This document shows, one piece after another, positions 8,729-20,512 of a stretch of 64,000 bases of DNA (its first letter is position 1; each line of letters begins with the position of its first letter). Both the position numbers and the translations under genes were made by a program. The stretch spans positions 1 through 64,000 of the forward strand of contig NZ_AXAZ01000015.1 in the NCBI RefSeq assembly GCF_000473065.1, written 5' to 3'. This DNA is from Bradyrhizobium sp. WSM1743 (lineage in GTDB: Bacteria; Pseudomonadota; Alphaproteobacteria; Rhizobiales; Xanthobacteraceae). Under the pieces are notes generated by a model, which was not told the origin of the DNA, did no database searches, and worked only from the letters and a program-made list of their open reading frames with translations.

Positions 8729-10093
8729 ATGAATGATGCCCGTTCGATGAACCGCCGCCGCTTCATGACCCTCACCGGATCGACGCTTGCCATGCTCGGG
8801 AGCGGACGCGTCTTCGCTCAAGGGCAGGAGGGCCGCCTCCGCATCGATCCCACGGCATTCCAGCCGATCCCGATCGCGATCACGGGTTTCGTGCCGGGCT
8901 CGCCATCCGACGGGGACGTCGGTAACGGCGTCACGCAGGTCATCACCAACAATCTCAAGCGTTCGGGGCTGTTCGCACCGATCGATCAAGCCGCCTTCAT
9001 CGAGCGCATCAGCAACATCGACGTCGCGCCGCAATTCCAGAACTGGAAGACCATCAACGCCCAGGCGCTGGTGACGGGCCGCATGACGCGGCAGCCGGAC
9101 GGCCGCCTCAAGGCCGAATTCCGCCTGTGGGACGTCGTTTCCGGCCAGCAGCTCACCGGACAGCAATATTTCACCTCGCCGGAATATTGGCGCCGTATCG
9201 CCCACATCATCTCCGACCAGATCTATGAGCGGATGACCGGCGAGAAGGGTTATTTCGACAGCCGGGTCGTGTTCGTGGACGAGACCGGGCCGAAGGAGCG
9301 CCGCGTCAAGCGGCTTGCCATGATGGACCAGGACGGCGCCAATGTGCGCTATTTGACCCGCGGCTCCGACCTCGTGCTGACGCCGCGCTTCTCGCCGAAC
9401 TCGCAAGAGATCACCTATATGGAGTTCGGCCAGGGCGATCCGAAGGTCTATCTCTTCAACATCGAGACCGGCCAGCGCGAGATCGTCGGCAACTTCCCCG
9501 GCATGACCTTTGCGCCGCGCTTCTCGCCTGACGGCCAGCGCGTCATCATGAGCCTGCAGCAGGGCGGCAACTCCAACCTGTTCGTGATGGATCTGCGCTC
9601 GCGCTCGACCACGCGCCTCACCGACACGCCGGCGATCGACACGTCCCCGTCTTACTCACCGGACGGCACCCGCATCTGCTTCGAATCCGATCGCGGCGGC
9701 AGGTCGCAAATCTACGTGATGGCGGCGGGCGGCGGGCAGGCGCAGCGCATCTCCTTCTCCAAGGACGATACCAACGCCAGCTATTCGACACCGGTCTGGT
9801 CGCCGAAGGGCGATTACATCGCCTTCACCAGGCAAGGCGGCGGGCAGTTCGCGATCGGCGTCATGAAGCCGGACGGCTCGGGCGAGCGGCTGCTCACCTC
9901 CGGCTTCCACAACGAAGGCCCGACCTTCTCGCCGAACGGCCGCGTGCTGATGTTCTTCCGCGATCCCGGCGGCAATAGCGGACCGTCGCTGTACTCGGTC
10001 GACATTTCGGGTCGCAACGAGCTGAAGGTGCCGACGCCGGGCTTCGCCTCCGACCCGGCATGGTCGCCGCTGCTGTCCTCGACGTCGGGCTGA
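8729..10093 (+). CDS. tolB: Tol-Pal system periplasmic protein TolB
   Basis: 454 aa from ATG 8729 (ATG 8747 is an alternative). It has an N-terminal TolB domain ([20 protein letters not shown]...) and a C-terminal six-bladed beta-propeller with repeated WD40-like PD40 units ([81 protein letters not shown]). The signal peptide is [22 protein letters not shown], with a twin-arginine motif, so export may go through Tat rather than Sec. TolB links Pal at the outer membrane to TolA. The start lies 23 bases after the tolA stop. Confidence 0.96.
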   Translation: MNDARSMNRRRFMTLTGSTLAMLGSGRVFAQGQEGRLRIDPTAFQPIPIAITGFVPGSPSDGDVGNGVTQVITNNLKRSGLFAPIDQAAFIERISNIDVAPQFQNWKTINAQALVTGRMTRQPDGRLKAEFRLWDVVSGQQLTGQQYFTSPEYWRRIAHIISDQIYERMTGEKGYFDSRVVFVDETGPKERRVKRLAMMDQDGANVRYLTRGSDLVLTPRFSPNSQEITYMEFGQGDPKVYLFNIETGQREIVGNFPGMTFAPRFSPDGQRVIMSLQQGGNSNLFVMDLRSRSTTRLTDTPAIDTSPSYSPDGTRICFESDRGGRSQIYVMAAGGGQAQRISFSKDDTNASYSTPVWSPKGDYIAFTRQGGGQFAIGVMKPDGSGERLLTSGFHNEGPTFSPNGRVLMFFRDPGGNSGPSLYSVDISGRNELKVPTPGFASDPAWSPLLSSTSG

Positions 10094-10109
10094 CAGCATC
10101 GCAGTTGAC

Positions 10110-10139
10110 ACATCGCGTGTTCAGACGCGCGATGTTTTC
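10110..10139 (+). terminator. Probable terminator after tolB
   Basis: An 8-bp stem ACATCGCG/CGCGATGT with a 10-base loop is followed by TTTTC. It lies 17 bases after the tolB stop and would separate tolQRAB from the downstream GGDEF-EAL gene. Confidence 0.6.
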
Positions 10140-10350
10140 GAAAAAGCGCGCCGATTTTTTCGCGTTTGTTGCGAAGAGCAAGACTTCCTTCACCTTGTGC
10201 CCGGCAAGGCTTCTCTAGTTGCTTGATATGTAAGCGGAAATCGTTTCGTTATTGCCGAAAAACAACCCGGCTTTAACGATGTTCCCTCAGAAAAGCTTCA
10301 TCTCGGCTGGGTAAGACTACGCGCCAAACAGGACGCGCGTACAAACCAAG

Positions 10351-12678
10351 ATGCAGTTCGCAAGCCAGAGCGGAGAGCACGGGCAGCCGCCGCCGGTCAA
10401 TCCGGCAGCGCAGATCGATTCGCTCTTTGAAGCGCGGGGACCGCTGCTGGCCGGTCTCATCTTCGTGTCGATCGGTGCTGCGCTGACGGCGCTGAAGACG
10501 AGCGAACTTGTCATTTGGGCGTGTGTGGCGCTTCTCGTCTTCGCCGGGGCGGTGCGGGCGATCGACTTAGGTCGCTATCAGGCGCGAAAGTCGAACGTGA
10601 CCGCCGCGGCGGCCAAACGCTGGCAGACGCGCTATCAGACCGGGGCGATGATTCAGGCCGCTGCGATTGGCACCTGGTGCGGCACGACCCTGCTCGCCAC
10701 CGACGACGCGGTCTCGCACATGATTGCCCTGTCGGTCACCACAGGCATTGCCGCAGGGGGAGCGGGAAGGGCGTACGGACGACCGTCGATCTTCCATCTT
10801 CAGGCCGTGCTCATCTTTGCCCCGGCGGTGTTGGCATTGGCCTGGCGCGGCACGCCCTACTATATTGCGATGGCGGTCGTGAGCGCTGCCTTCCTGTTGG
10901 CGATCATGCAGCTCTCGGCCAACCTGCACCGTATATTCATGGGAGCGGTGGTGGCGCGTGAGCGCGAGGCGGCGCTCGCGGGCCAGTTCGATACCGCCCT
11001 CAACAACATGCCTCACGGGCTTTGCATGTTCCACCGCGATGGGCAGCTTGCGGTGATGAATCACCGTTTCGCGGCGATGATGAGCCTGCCCGAGAATCTG
11101 CCGCAGAGCGGCACCAGCGCGCGCGACATCATCGCGGCGTGTGTGAAAGCCGGATCCGTCTCGGCTGCGAACGGCGAGCATATCATCGCCGACATCGAGA
11201 GTTCGCGGGAGAAGGAGATCATCACCGCCGATACGAACATCGAGCGAAATCGGTCGCTGTCCTGGACCGTTCAGCCGATGGCGGACGGAGGCGCGGTGGT
11301 GCTGCTCGAGGACATTACGGAGCGGCGCAACGCCGAAGCCAAGATCAGCCATCTTGCGCGATACGACGACCTCACGGCGCTGCCGAACAGGGTCAATTTC
11401 CGCGACGAGATCGAGCACCTGCTCGCTGTCTCCCACGACGCGGCGCAGCTCTCCGCACTGCTGTTCATCGACCTCGACCAGTTCAAGCAGGTCAACGATA
11501 CGCTGGGCCATCCCTGCGGCGATCAGCTCCTGTGCGCCGTCGCCAACCGGCTGCGCGAGATGCTGCGCCCCGAAGATTTCGTCGCCCGGTTCGGCGGCGA
11601 CGAGTTCGTCGTGTTCCAGCAGAACCTCAACGCGCCCGAGGACGCCGCGGCGCTCGCTCGCCGCATCGTCGAACGGTTGAGCGAGCGTTATCGCATCGAC
11701 AATCATCTGGTCGAGATCGGCGCCAGCGTCGGCATCGCACTGACCTCGCCGGACGGCACCAGCGCCGATACGCTGCTCAAGAACGCCGACATGGCGCTGT
11801 ATCGCGCCAAGGCCGACGGCCGCGGCACCTTCTGTTTCTTCCGCGACGAGATGGCGGCGACCGTCGAGGCGCGCCGCATCCTCGAGCTCGACCTGCGCAA
11901 GGCGCTCGCCAACGAGGAATTCGAGCTGTTCTTCCAGCCGCTGGTCAATCTGAAGTCCGGCAAGATCACCACCTGTGAGGCGCTGCTGCGCTGGAATCAT
12001 CCGGTGCGCGGCACGGTCTCGCCGGTCGATATCATCCCGGTCGCCGAGGACATGGGCCTGATCGTCGATCTCGGCCGCTGGATCCTGCGCCGCGCCTGCA
12101 TGGAATGCATGAAGTGGCCGGAGGGTGTCAGCGTCGCCGTCAACTTCTCGCCGCAGCAATTCCACCAGCGCGATGTCTTGAGTGAAATCCGCTACGCGCT
12201 CGAAGTGTCGGGCCTGCCGGCGCATCGACTGGAGATCGAGATCACCGAGTCCTCGCTGCTGCGCAACACCCAGCTCACCCACGACATCCTGTCGCAACTG
12301 CACGCGCTCGGCGTGCGCATCTCGCTCGACGATTTCGGCACCGGCTATTCCAGCCTCAGCTACCTGCATAATTTCCCGATGCAGAAAGTGAAGATCGACC
12401 GTTCCTTCCTCGAAGGCATCGATACCGACCGGCCGTTGACGCTGCTGCGCGGCGTCGCGCGGCTGTCCGCCGACCTCGGCATGGCCGTCGTGGTCGAAGG
12501 TATCGAGACCAACGCGCAGCTCGAGCTGATCAGCGCCGACGGCACCGTGACCGAAGGGCAGGGTTACCTGTTCAGCCGGCCCGTTCCGGCGGTGCGGATC
12601 CGCCAATTGCTCAACGCCTCGCATGACCGTCGCATGCCCGACGACCAGCTCGCCGTCGTGTCATCGCGATCGGCCTGA
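10351..12678 (+). CDS. Membrane-bound PAS-GGDEF-EAL protein (c-di-GMP synthesis/hydrolysis)
   Basis: 775 aa. The N-terminal half holds 4-6 hydrophobic helices (about residues 30-200), then a PAS-like segment (FDTALNNMPHGLCMFHRDGQLAVMN, about 215-325). A GGDEF domain (about 335-500) has an intact FGGDEF motif and an I-site RPED five residues upstream. An EAL domain (about 510-765) has CEALLRWNHP, DDFGTGYSSL and KIDRSFLEGI intact. Both catalytic halves look competent by motif, so it could make or break c-di-GMP depending on the sensory input. It lies between tolB and pal and points the same way. The ribosome site is weak, so expression may be low. Confidence 0.93.
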   Translation: MQFASQSGEHGQPPPVNPAAQIDSLFEARGPLLAGLIFVSIGAALTALKTSELVIWACVALLVFAGAVRAIDLGRYQARKSNVTAAAAKRWQTRYQTGAMIQAAAIGTWCGTTLLATDDAVSHMIALSVTTGIAAGGAGRAYGRPSIFHLQAVLIFAPAVLALAWRGTPYYIAMAVVSAAFLLAIMQLSANLHRIFMGAVVAREREAALAGQFDTALNNMPHGLCMFHRDGQLAVMNHRFAAMMSLPENLPQSGTSARDIIAACVKAGSVSAANGEHIIADIESSREKEIITADTNIERNRSLSWTVQPMADGGAVVLLEDITERRNAEAKISHLARYDDLTALPNRVNFRDEIEHLLAVSHDAAQLSALLFIDLDQFKQVNDTLGHPCGDQLLCAVANRLREMLRPEDFVARFGGDEFVVFQQNLNAPEDAAALARRIVERLSERYRIDNHLVEIGASVGIALTSPDGTSADTLLKNADMALYRAKADGRGTFCFFRDEMAATVEARRILELDLRKALANEEFELFFQPLVNLKSGKITTCEALLRWNHPVRGTVSPVDIIPVAEDMGLIVDLGRWILRRACMECMKWPEGVSVAVNFSPQQFHQRDVLSEIRYALEVSGLPAHRLEIEITESSLLRNTQLTHDILSQLHALGVRISLDDFGTGYSSLSYLHNFPMQKVKIDRSFLEGIDTDRPLTLLRGVARLSADLGMAVVVEGIETNAQLELISADGTVTEGQGYLFSRPVPAVRIRQLLNASHDRRMPDDQLAVVSSRSA

Positions 12679-12841
12679 TCGTTTCCCGGCAGCTCCTTCA
12701 TCGCAATCGGCTCTCGCTTGCTCCGTAATTTTGCGGACCCCGCAAAGGTTAACCCTAACAGTTCTAAGGCTTTGCAATTTCGTTAAGGAACCATTAATCT
12801 GTTACTACTCGCGGAAGTTGCTTGGAGTTTAGAGGTAGTAG

Positions 12842-13603
12842 ATGAAGTCCGGAGCCGAACCGACCCCGGCGCTCCTTCCCCGAGGCGCCGCGCTGTTTGA
12901 CCGCATCGATTACCGGCTCATCGAGACTCCCGAGGACAAGGACAATCTGTATTTGATGCGCTACCGCGCCTATCTGCAGGCCGGTCTGATCGAGCCGTCA
13001 TCCTCGCTGCGCGTCAGCGATCGCTTCGACGAAACGCCCAACACCTGGAATTTCGGGATCTATGTTGATGGAGAGCTTTGCAGCTCCGTCCGCATCCATC
13101 TTCTGACGTCGGAATGGCGGATGTCCTATACCACCGAGGTGTTCGGCGACATCCTGCATCCCCGCCTCGATCGCGGCGAGGTCTTTGTTGATCCGTGTCG
13201 GCTTGTTGCAGATCCCGATAAGCACCACCGCTTTCCCGAACTGCCCTACCTGACGGTGCGCCTGGCCTTTGTCGCGTGCGATCATTTCAATGCCGACACC
13301 GGGCTTGCCATGATCCGGACCGATCATCAGGCGTTTTACCGCCGCATCTTCCTGCACGAGACCATCTCACCGGAGCCGCGGGGTTTTCCGGGGTGGCCCA
13401 CCAAGAAGGCGGTCCTGATGGCGACCGACGTTCGGCGGCAGCGGGACAAGGTTCTGGCACGCTTTCCGATCATGCGCTCCAGTGCGTTTGAGCGGCGCAT
13501 GCTGTTTGAGCGCAGCACCCCGCGCCAGGCCGCCACGCGGCCGGTGCTGCTCACCACGCCGCGGAACCTGGATGTGGCCGCTCCGGCGCTCGGTTCCGTC
13601 TAG
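12842..13603 (+). CDS. FeeM-like N-acyl amino acid synthase (GNAT-fold)
   Basis: 253 aa. The core pattern (LIETPEDKDNLYLMRYRAYLQAGLI, then FGIYVDGELCSSVRIHLL, then GEVFVDPCRLVADPD and LPYLTVRLAFVACDHFNADTGLAMIRTDHQAFYRR) is that of the FeeM/autoinducer-synthase-related acyltransferases. These transfer an acyl chain from acyl-ACP to an amino acid. R/E-x-x-D style residues typical of LuxI-like folds are present in DPCRLV and in the RYRAY strand. GAGGTAGTAG precedes the ATG. The C-terminal 40 residues are basic and not part of the core. The gene sits after the c-di-GMP gene and before pal; product and substrate are unknown. Confidence 0.75.
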   Translation: MKSGAEPTPALLPRGAALFDRIDYRLIETPEDKDNLYLMRYRAYLQAGLIEPSSSLRVSDRFDETPNTWNFGIYVDGELCSSVRIHLLTSEWRMSYTTEVFGDILHPRLDRGEVFVDPCRLVADPDKHHRFPELPYLTVRLAFVACDHFNADTGLAMIRTDHQAFYRRIFLHETISPEPRGFPGWPTKKAVLMATDVRRQRDKVLARFPIMRSSAFERRMLFERSTPRQAATRPVLLTTPRNLDVAAPALGSV

Positions 13604-13846
13604 TCGGGCGAGCCAGCTCCATTCGGCCCAAATTTCCAGCAGAAGCCGGCGCTTTTGCCGGCTGACACGGCTTGCTTTCACCCTCGCGCCACATTTACAA
13701 CCCATTAACCATGCCGGTCGCTTTTCGCTGGTTGGGGGCATTTGACCGGCTGTGGCAAGGTTCCGTCAAGGTTGACGGAACGTTCGCTTAACCAACCCCC
13801 TGTAGACCGGACAGCAGTGGACTAACGTGAGCGTGGAGGCTCCGGA

Positions 13847-14335
13847 ATGAAACATCCTATGCGTATCCTCCAGGGATTGAAGCTGGCCGCGGTGCTCGCC
13901 GTCGCGCTGTCGATGGGCGCCTGCGCCAACAAGAATGCCGCGACGGATGCGATGGCCAATGCGGCGACGCCCGGCAGCCAGCAGGATTTCGTCGTCAACG
14001 TGGGTGACCGCGTGTTCTTCGAAAGCGATCAGACCGATCTGACCCCGCAGGCGATCGTAACGCTGGAGAAGCAGGCGCAGTGGCTCCAGACCTATCCGCG
14101 CTACAGCTTCACCATCGAAGGTCATGCCGACGAGCGCGGCACCCGCGAATACAACATCGCGCTCGGCGCCCGCCGTGCCCAGTCGGTGCGCTCGTTCCTC
14201 GCCTCGCGCGGCATCGATCCGAACCGCATGCGCACGATCTCCTACGGCAAGGAGCGGCCGGTGGCCGTCTGTAACGATATCTCCTGCTGGTCGCAGAACC
14301 GCCGCGCCGTTACCGTCTTGAACGCGAGCTCTTGA
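13847..14335 (+). CDS. pal: Peptidoglycan-associated lipoprotein Pal
   Basis: 162 aa. The signal peptide ends in the lipobox SMGAC, so the mature N-terminus is a lipidated Cys near residue 26. The OmpA/Pal peptidoglycan-binding domain covers about residues 55-160 with VFFESDQTDLTPQA and TIEGHADERGTREYNIALGARRA. The Asp and Arg of that motif bind meso-diaminopimelate. It anchors the outer membrane to the cell wall and exchanges between TolB and peptidoglycan. The GC-rich hairpin terminator at 14395 follows. Confidence 0.97.
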   Translation: MKHPMRILQGLKLAAVLAVALSMGACANKNAATDAMANAATPGSQQDFVVNVGDRVFFESDQTDLTPQAIVTLEKQAQWLQTYPRYSFTIEGHADERGTREYNIALGARRAQSVRSFLASRGIDPNRMRTISYGKERPVAVCNDISCWSQNRRAVTVLNASS

Positions 14336-14394
14336 CGTTCAGTCAGGTCTCCGACGGTCAGTCAGGCGCCGTTCAGCTTCGGAATTGGATGATG

Positions 14395-14424
14395 CCGGCG
14401 CCCTTTCGGGCGCCGGTTTCGTTT
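14395..14424 (+). terminator. Intrinsic terminator after pal
   Basis: The stem CCGGCGCCC/GGGCGCCGG with a TTTC loop is followed by TTTCGTTT. Confidence 0.75.
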
Positions 14425-14542
14425 CAGCATTCTGTGACTTAATACCCCTTGGTACCAGTCACATTTTTGGCGTACTCCACTTCAATGTGTGGCGCGTCGA
14501 ATGTTCCGTCGCAGGCCATTTCGCTTTTGTCGTCAGGGCAAG

Positions 14543-15619
14543 ATGTCATCCAGATTTAAGGCTTTTACCGGCACCGTGGCGACCGCCGCGCTGCTCTCTT
14601 TGTGCTCGCCCGCACTTGCGCAATCGGTCTTCGCGCAGTCGGATGATGCCGACCCGGAGATGCGGATCGAGCGGCTGGAGAACCAGCTGCGCCAGCTCAC
14701 CGGCCAAAACGAGGAGCTGCAATACCGCAACCGCCAGCTCGAAGAGCGGCTGCGGGCGCTCGAGGGCGGCGCGCAAGGCGCGCCCGGACAGGCGCCCAAC
14801 GTCGCGGCGATGCCGCCCGCGCAGATCGCACCAAGTCAGATCGCGCCCGGCTATCGCCAGCAGCCGCCGCAACAGCAGGCCGTGCAGCCGAGCTACGAGC
14901 AGCCGCAGATCGCCGCTCCCGCGCCGATCGTTCAGGAGCAGCCGGCGCCCGGCGCACCCGGCACGCGCCGCCGCGGCGACGCCTTCGATCCGAACCAGAA
15001 CCCGAACGCGCCGGGCGCGCCGCGCGCGCTCGGCGGCGGCCAGCAGCCGATGCCGGCAGGAGCTCCGAGCGGGGCACCCGGCGGCCGCGGCGCCGGCGAG
15101 CCGCTCGATCTCGCCAACACCAGCCCCCGCTACCAGCAAGGTGTGCCGCCAGCCGCGCAGCCCGGCTATCCGCCGGCGCAATCAGGTTATCCCGCGCCGG
15201 CCGGCGGCGCCGGCCTGACGACGCTGCCGCCCTCAGCGACGCCGCGCGACGAGTTCGACCTCGGCATCGGCTATATGCAGCGCAAGGACTATGCGCTCGC
15301 CGAGCAGACCATGAAGAACTTTGCGCAGAAATTTCCGAGCGACCCGCTTGTCGGAGACGCGCAATACTGGCTCGGCGAGAGCTACTTTCAGCGCCAGCAA
15401 TATCGCGACTCCGCGGAAGCCTTCCTCGCCGTTACCACCAAATACGAAAAATCGGCCAAGGCGCCGGATGCGTTGCTGCGGCTCGGCCAGTCGCTCGCCG
15501 CGCTGAAGGAGAAGGAGGCCGCCTGCGCCGCCTTCGGCGAGATCGGCCGCAAATATCCGCGCGCCTCTGCCGGCGTCAAAGCCGCGGTCGATCGCGAGCA
15601 GAAGCGGGTGAAGTGCTGA
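14543..15619 (+). CDS. cpoB: Tol-Pal system cell-division coordinator CpoB (YbgF)
   Basis: 358 aa from ATG 14543, which gives a clean Sec signal peptide (SSRFKAFTGTVATAALLS..PALAQ). A coiled coil follows (PEMRIERLENQLRQLTGQ...RQLEERLRALEGG, about residues 38-80). Next comes a long Pro/Gln/Gly-rich linker (about 85-235) and three TPR repeats ending the protein (EFDLGIGYMQRKDYALAEQT onwards). CpoB links peptidoglycan synthesis with Tol-driven outer-membrane constriction. The low-complexity linker is much longer than in enterobacterial CpoB. Confidence 0.93.
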   Translation: MSSRFKAFTGTVATAALLSLCSPALAQSVFAQSDDADPEMRIERLENQLRQLTGQNEELQYRNRQLEERLRALEGGAQGAPGQAPNVAAMPPAQIAPSQIAPGYRQQPPQQQAVQPSYEQPQIAAPAPIVQEQPAPGAPGTRRRGDAFDPNQNPNAPGAPRALGGGQQPMPAGAPSGAPGGRGAGEPLDLANTSPRYQQGVPPAAQPGYPPAQSGYPAPAGGAGLTTLPPSATPRDEFDLGIGYMQRKDYALAEQTMKNFAQKFPSDPLVGDAQYWLGESYFQRQQYRDSAEAFLAVTTKYEKSAKAPDALLRLGQSLAALKEKEAACAAFGEIGRKYPRASAGVKAAVDREQKRVKC

Positions 15620-15683
15620 TCCGCTGACAAAGCGGATGGCGTTGCGCTAAACAGTCGATCCATCCTCGGACGATTGCAGCGTC

Positions 15684-16742
15684 ATGTCAGACGACGACAA
15701 TTCACCGATCTCGGCGCGCGAGGCGAGGCGGCTCTTCGCCGGCCTGAAGGCTGCGCCGGCGCTGGTGCTCGCGGTCTCCGGCGGGCCCGACTCGGTCGCG
15801 CTGATGTGGCTTGCGGCCCGCTGGCAGCGCAGCCTTGTGCGCGGCCCGCAACTCACCGTCGTCACCGTCGATCACGGCCTGCGCCCCGAGGCAGCCCGCG
15901 AGGCGCGTGAGGTCAAGCGGCTTGCCGCCGAGCTCGGATTGCCGCACCGGACCCTGCGCTGGCGCGGCGCAAAGCCGAAAACGGGGCTGCCTGCCGCTGC
16001 GCGCGAGGCCCGTTATCGGCTGCTCGCAGAGGCCGCGCGTGCCGCCGGTGCGAGCCATGTGCTGACGGCCCACACCCGCGACGACCAGGCCGAGACCCTG
16101 TTGATGCGCCTCTTCCGCGGCAGTGGACTTGCCGGGCTGTCGGCCATGGCGCCCCTCAGCGAGCGCGACGGAATCGTGCTGGCGCGTCCGCTGCTCGATG
16201 TCCCGAAATCGCAGCTGATCGCGACCTTGAGGCGGGCGAAGGTCGGCTTTGCCGAGGATCCCACCAACAAGGATACCGCCTTCACCCGGCCGCGGCTGCG
16301 CGCGCTACTGCCGCTTCTCGCGGCCGAGGGCGGCGATGCCCGCAATCTGGCGCGGCTCGCGGCAAGGCTGGCGCGGGCCAATGCGGCGGTCGAGGTGCTG
16401 GCCGACGGCGCCGAGCGCTTCCTCCGTTTGCGGGATCGCGGCGATGCGCCACAGGCGGGCGTCCGAAGCTTCGAGGCCTCGGCCTTTGCCGCCCTGCCGG
16501 AGGAGGTCCGGCTGCGGCTCCTCCTGCGGGCCATCAACGCGCTCGGACATGAAGGGCCGGCGGAACTCGGCAAGGTCGAAGCCCTGCTGTCGGCATTGGA
16601 CCAGGCCATTGCCGCAAGTCCCGACGTCCGTGCCCCCGGCCGGCCGGTCCTGAAGCAGACCCTCGCGGGAGCCTTGATCAGCCTTGCCGGCGGGCGTATC
16701 CAAATCGCACCGGCGCCGGCAAGGCGCCGTGGGGGTGGATAA
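15684..16742 (+). CDS. tilS: tRNA(Ile)-lysidine synthase TilS
   Basis: 352 aa. The PP-loop ATPase motif SGGPDSVAL occurs near residue 33, with the further conserved block TAHTRDDQAETLLMRLFRGSGLAGL and the RPLLDVPKSQL segment. TilS ligates lysine to C34 of the CAU-anticodon tRNA-Ile so that it reads AUA. The protein is short of the full C-terminal domains of E. coli TilS (about 430 aa), as is usual in alphaproteobacteria. It lies between cpoB and ftsH, the same neighbourhood as in other Rhizobiales. Confidence 0.95.
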   Translation: MSDDDNSPISAREARRLFAGLKAAPALVLAVSGGPDSVALMWLAARWQRSLVRGPQLTVVTVDHGLRPEAAREAREVKRLAAELGLPHRTLRWRGAKPKTGLPAAAREARYRLLAEAARAAGASHVLTAHTRDDQAETLLMRLFRGSGLAGLSAMAPLSERDGIVLARPLLDVPKSQLIATLRRAKVGFAEDPTNKDTAFTRPRLRALLPLLAAEGGDARNLARLAARLARANAAVEVLADGAERFLRLRDRGDAPQAGVRSFEASAFAALPEEVRLRLLLRAINALGHEGPAELGKVEALLSALDQAIAASPDVRAPGRPVLKQTLAGALISLAGGRIQIAPAPARRRGGG

Positions 16743-17019
16743 GCTCGCGACTAGGGCGATCATGACACCTGCCAATTCGGCCCCGCGCCGTCAGGACACC
16801 TTAACCAGGCAGGAAAAACCCCGCCCCAAGCGCCATTATTTCAGCGGGAATCGCGCTAAGATGGGCTAAATAGTCCCATCTCATTCCCTTGGCAGCGACC
16901 CGGGCGGCACCTAAATTGTATGCGTCTAACCGAGAGGATTCCTTGGGGATTTTCTCTAGCTTGCCCAAGTAACTCCTGAAGGACCAGGCCGCGATCCGCG
17001 CGACCACGAAGGAAGATCG

Positions 17020-18942
<1,923 letters not shown>

Positions 18943-18966
18943 TCGCGAGCGGCAGATCAGATTGCA

Positions 18967-18994
18967 AAACGCGGCGGAAACGCCGCGTTTTTTG
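18967..18994 (+). terminator. Intrinsic terminator after ftsH
   Basis: A perfect 9-bp stem AACGCGGCG/CGCCGCGTT closed by a GAAA tetraloop is followed by TTTTTG. Confidence 0.92.
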
Positions 18995-19065
18995 TTGGGC
19001 AGCGGTTCGCGGTTGCGCGAAACACTAAAGAAGAACTTAACGCTTGCGGCCTATTTTGGCCGGCC

Positions 19066-20511
19066 ATGACTGATCAGGTCGTCCACAGCGCGGTTCACCC
19101 GTTTTCGGCACGTGCAGCGCTCCCTTGGGCGGTGGGGCTCGGCCTCTATGCCGTGTTGCTGGCTGTCGGACCGCGGCTGCTCGGTGATCCCGACAGCTAT
19201 TCTCACATCGAGGTCGGACGCTGGATCATCGCGCACGGCACCCTGCCGGCGAGCGACCCCTTCTCCTTTTCGATGCGCGGCGCGCCCTGGATCACCTTCG
19301 AATGGTTGTCCGAGGTCGTCTATGCCGGCGTCTACGCGCTTTCCGGCTGGCCCGGCGTCGTCGCGATCGCGGCCGCGGCGATCGCGCTCGCCTTTGGCCT
19401 GCTCACGTTCTTCCTGCTGCGCGAGCTTTCGCCGGCCCTGACCCTGCTGATGGTGATCGCAGCCGTCGTCTTGCTGGCGCCGCATATGCTGGCGCGGCCA
19501 CACGTGCTCGTGCTGCCACTGATGGTGACCTGGGCGGCGGCGCTGGTTCGCTGCATGGATCGCAGCACGCCTCCGCCATATTGGGCCCTGCCGCTCCTGG
19601 TGTTGTGGACCAATCTGCACGGTAGCGGGGTGCTGGCTCTTGGGCTCATCGGCCCTGCGGTGCTCGAGGCGCTGCTGCGTGAGGAGCGAAGCGCATGGCC
19701 GCACGTGATCCTGCGGTGGCTGCCGTTCACGGCGCTCGCAGTCATAGCGTCGTGCCTGACGCCCCACGGGGCGGAACCGCTGCTGATGCCGCTGACCACG
19801 CTCGGCCTCGGCTCGGCGCTCGCCTGGATCGCGGAATGGCGGCCGCAGGATTTCAGCCATTTCGGCGGCTTCGAGCTGCTGCTGCTGGCCGGCATCTTTG
19901 CGCTCTCGCGCGGCGTGACGCTGCCGATCGTGCGGGCCCTGGTGGTGATCGGCTTGCTCCATTTCGCGCTGGCGCAAGCCCGCAATGCGGATCTGCTTGC
20001 CATGCTGGCGCCGCTCTATCTGGCGGCCCCGCTGGGCCGGACGTTCGGCGGGCCGAGCGGGAACGATGCCGATGGCTCCTCGCGCGGCTTGAATCTGGCC
20101 GCGGTCGCTGTCTTGGCCGCAATGAGCGGATTGGCTCTGGCGCGCGACATCCGGCCGGCGCCCATCATCACCCCCGAGGCTGCCATCGCCCGAGCCGACC
20201 TCGTCAAGGCGGAGCGCGTCCTCAACGACTACTCCTTCGGCGGCTATTTGATCTTTGCCGGCATTCCCACCTTCATCGATGGCCGCGGCGAGCTCTACGG
20301 CGGGCCGTTCATCGACCGCTACAATCGTGCGCTGGCGCTGATCGACCTCGGAGATCTTCTCAAGCTGCTCGACGAATACAAGATCGGCGCGACGCTGCTT
20401 GCACCGGGCACACCGGCGGTCGCGATGCTCGACCGGCTGCCGGAGTGGCAGCGTGTCTACAGTGACGATGTGGCGGTCGTGCACAAGCGGCGGGAGACGC
20501 CGCAAAGATAG
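19066..20511 (+). CDS. Polytopic membrane protein, GT-C-like glycosyltransferase candidate
   Basis: 481 aa with about 9-10 hydrophobic helices. The first predicted outer loop carries acidic residues (LLGDPDSYSHIEVGRWIIAHG), as in GT-C enzymes that use polyprenyl-phosphate sugars. It is a clear paralogue of the protein at 25464-26975. Shared blocks include HxLARPHxLxLPxMVxW, LWxNLHG, FGGYLI, IPxFxDGRxELYG and LLDEYKIxATLL. The C-terminal third is a soluble periplasmic-looking domain. It is convergent with the methyltransferase gene, the stops being one base apart (20511/20513). Activity is not proven; a general transporter or polymerase role is possible. Confidence 0.8.
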   Translation: MTDQVVHSAVHPFSARAALPWAVGLGLYAVLLAVGPRLLGDPDSYSHIEVGRWIIAHGTLPASDPFSFSMRGAPWITFEWLSEVVYAGVYALSGWPGVVAIAAAAIALAFGLLTFFLLRELSPALTLLMVIAAVVLLAPHMLARPHVLVLPLMVTWAAALVRCMDRSTPPPYWALPLLVLWTNLHGSGVLALGLIGPAVLEALLREERSAWPHVILRWLPFTALAVIASCLTPHGAEPLLMPLTTLGLGSALAWIAEWRPQDFSHFGGFELLLLAGIFALSRGVTLPIVRALVVIGLLHFALAQARNADLLAMLAPLYLAAPLGRTFGGPSGNDADGSSRGLNLAAVAVLAAMSGLALARDIRPAPIITPEAAIARADLVKAERVLNDYSFGGYLIFAGIPTFIDGRGELYGGPFIDRYNRALALIDLGDLLKLLDEYKIGATLLAPGTPAVAMLDRLPEWQRVYSDDVAVVHKRRETPQR

Positions 20512-20512
20512 G

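Noticed and set aside
10567..12624. 685-codon minus-strand frame opposite the GGDEF-EAL gene
   Set aside because: It is His/Arg/Asp-rich, typical of an antisense frame of a high-GC gene, with no family resemblance.
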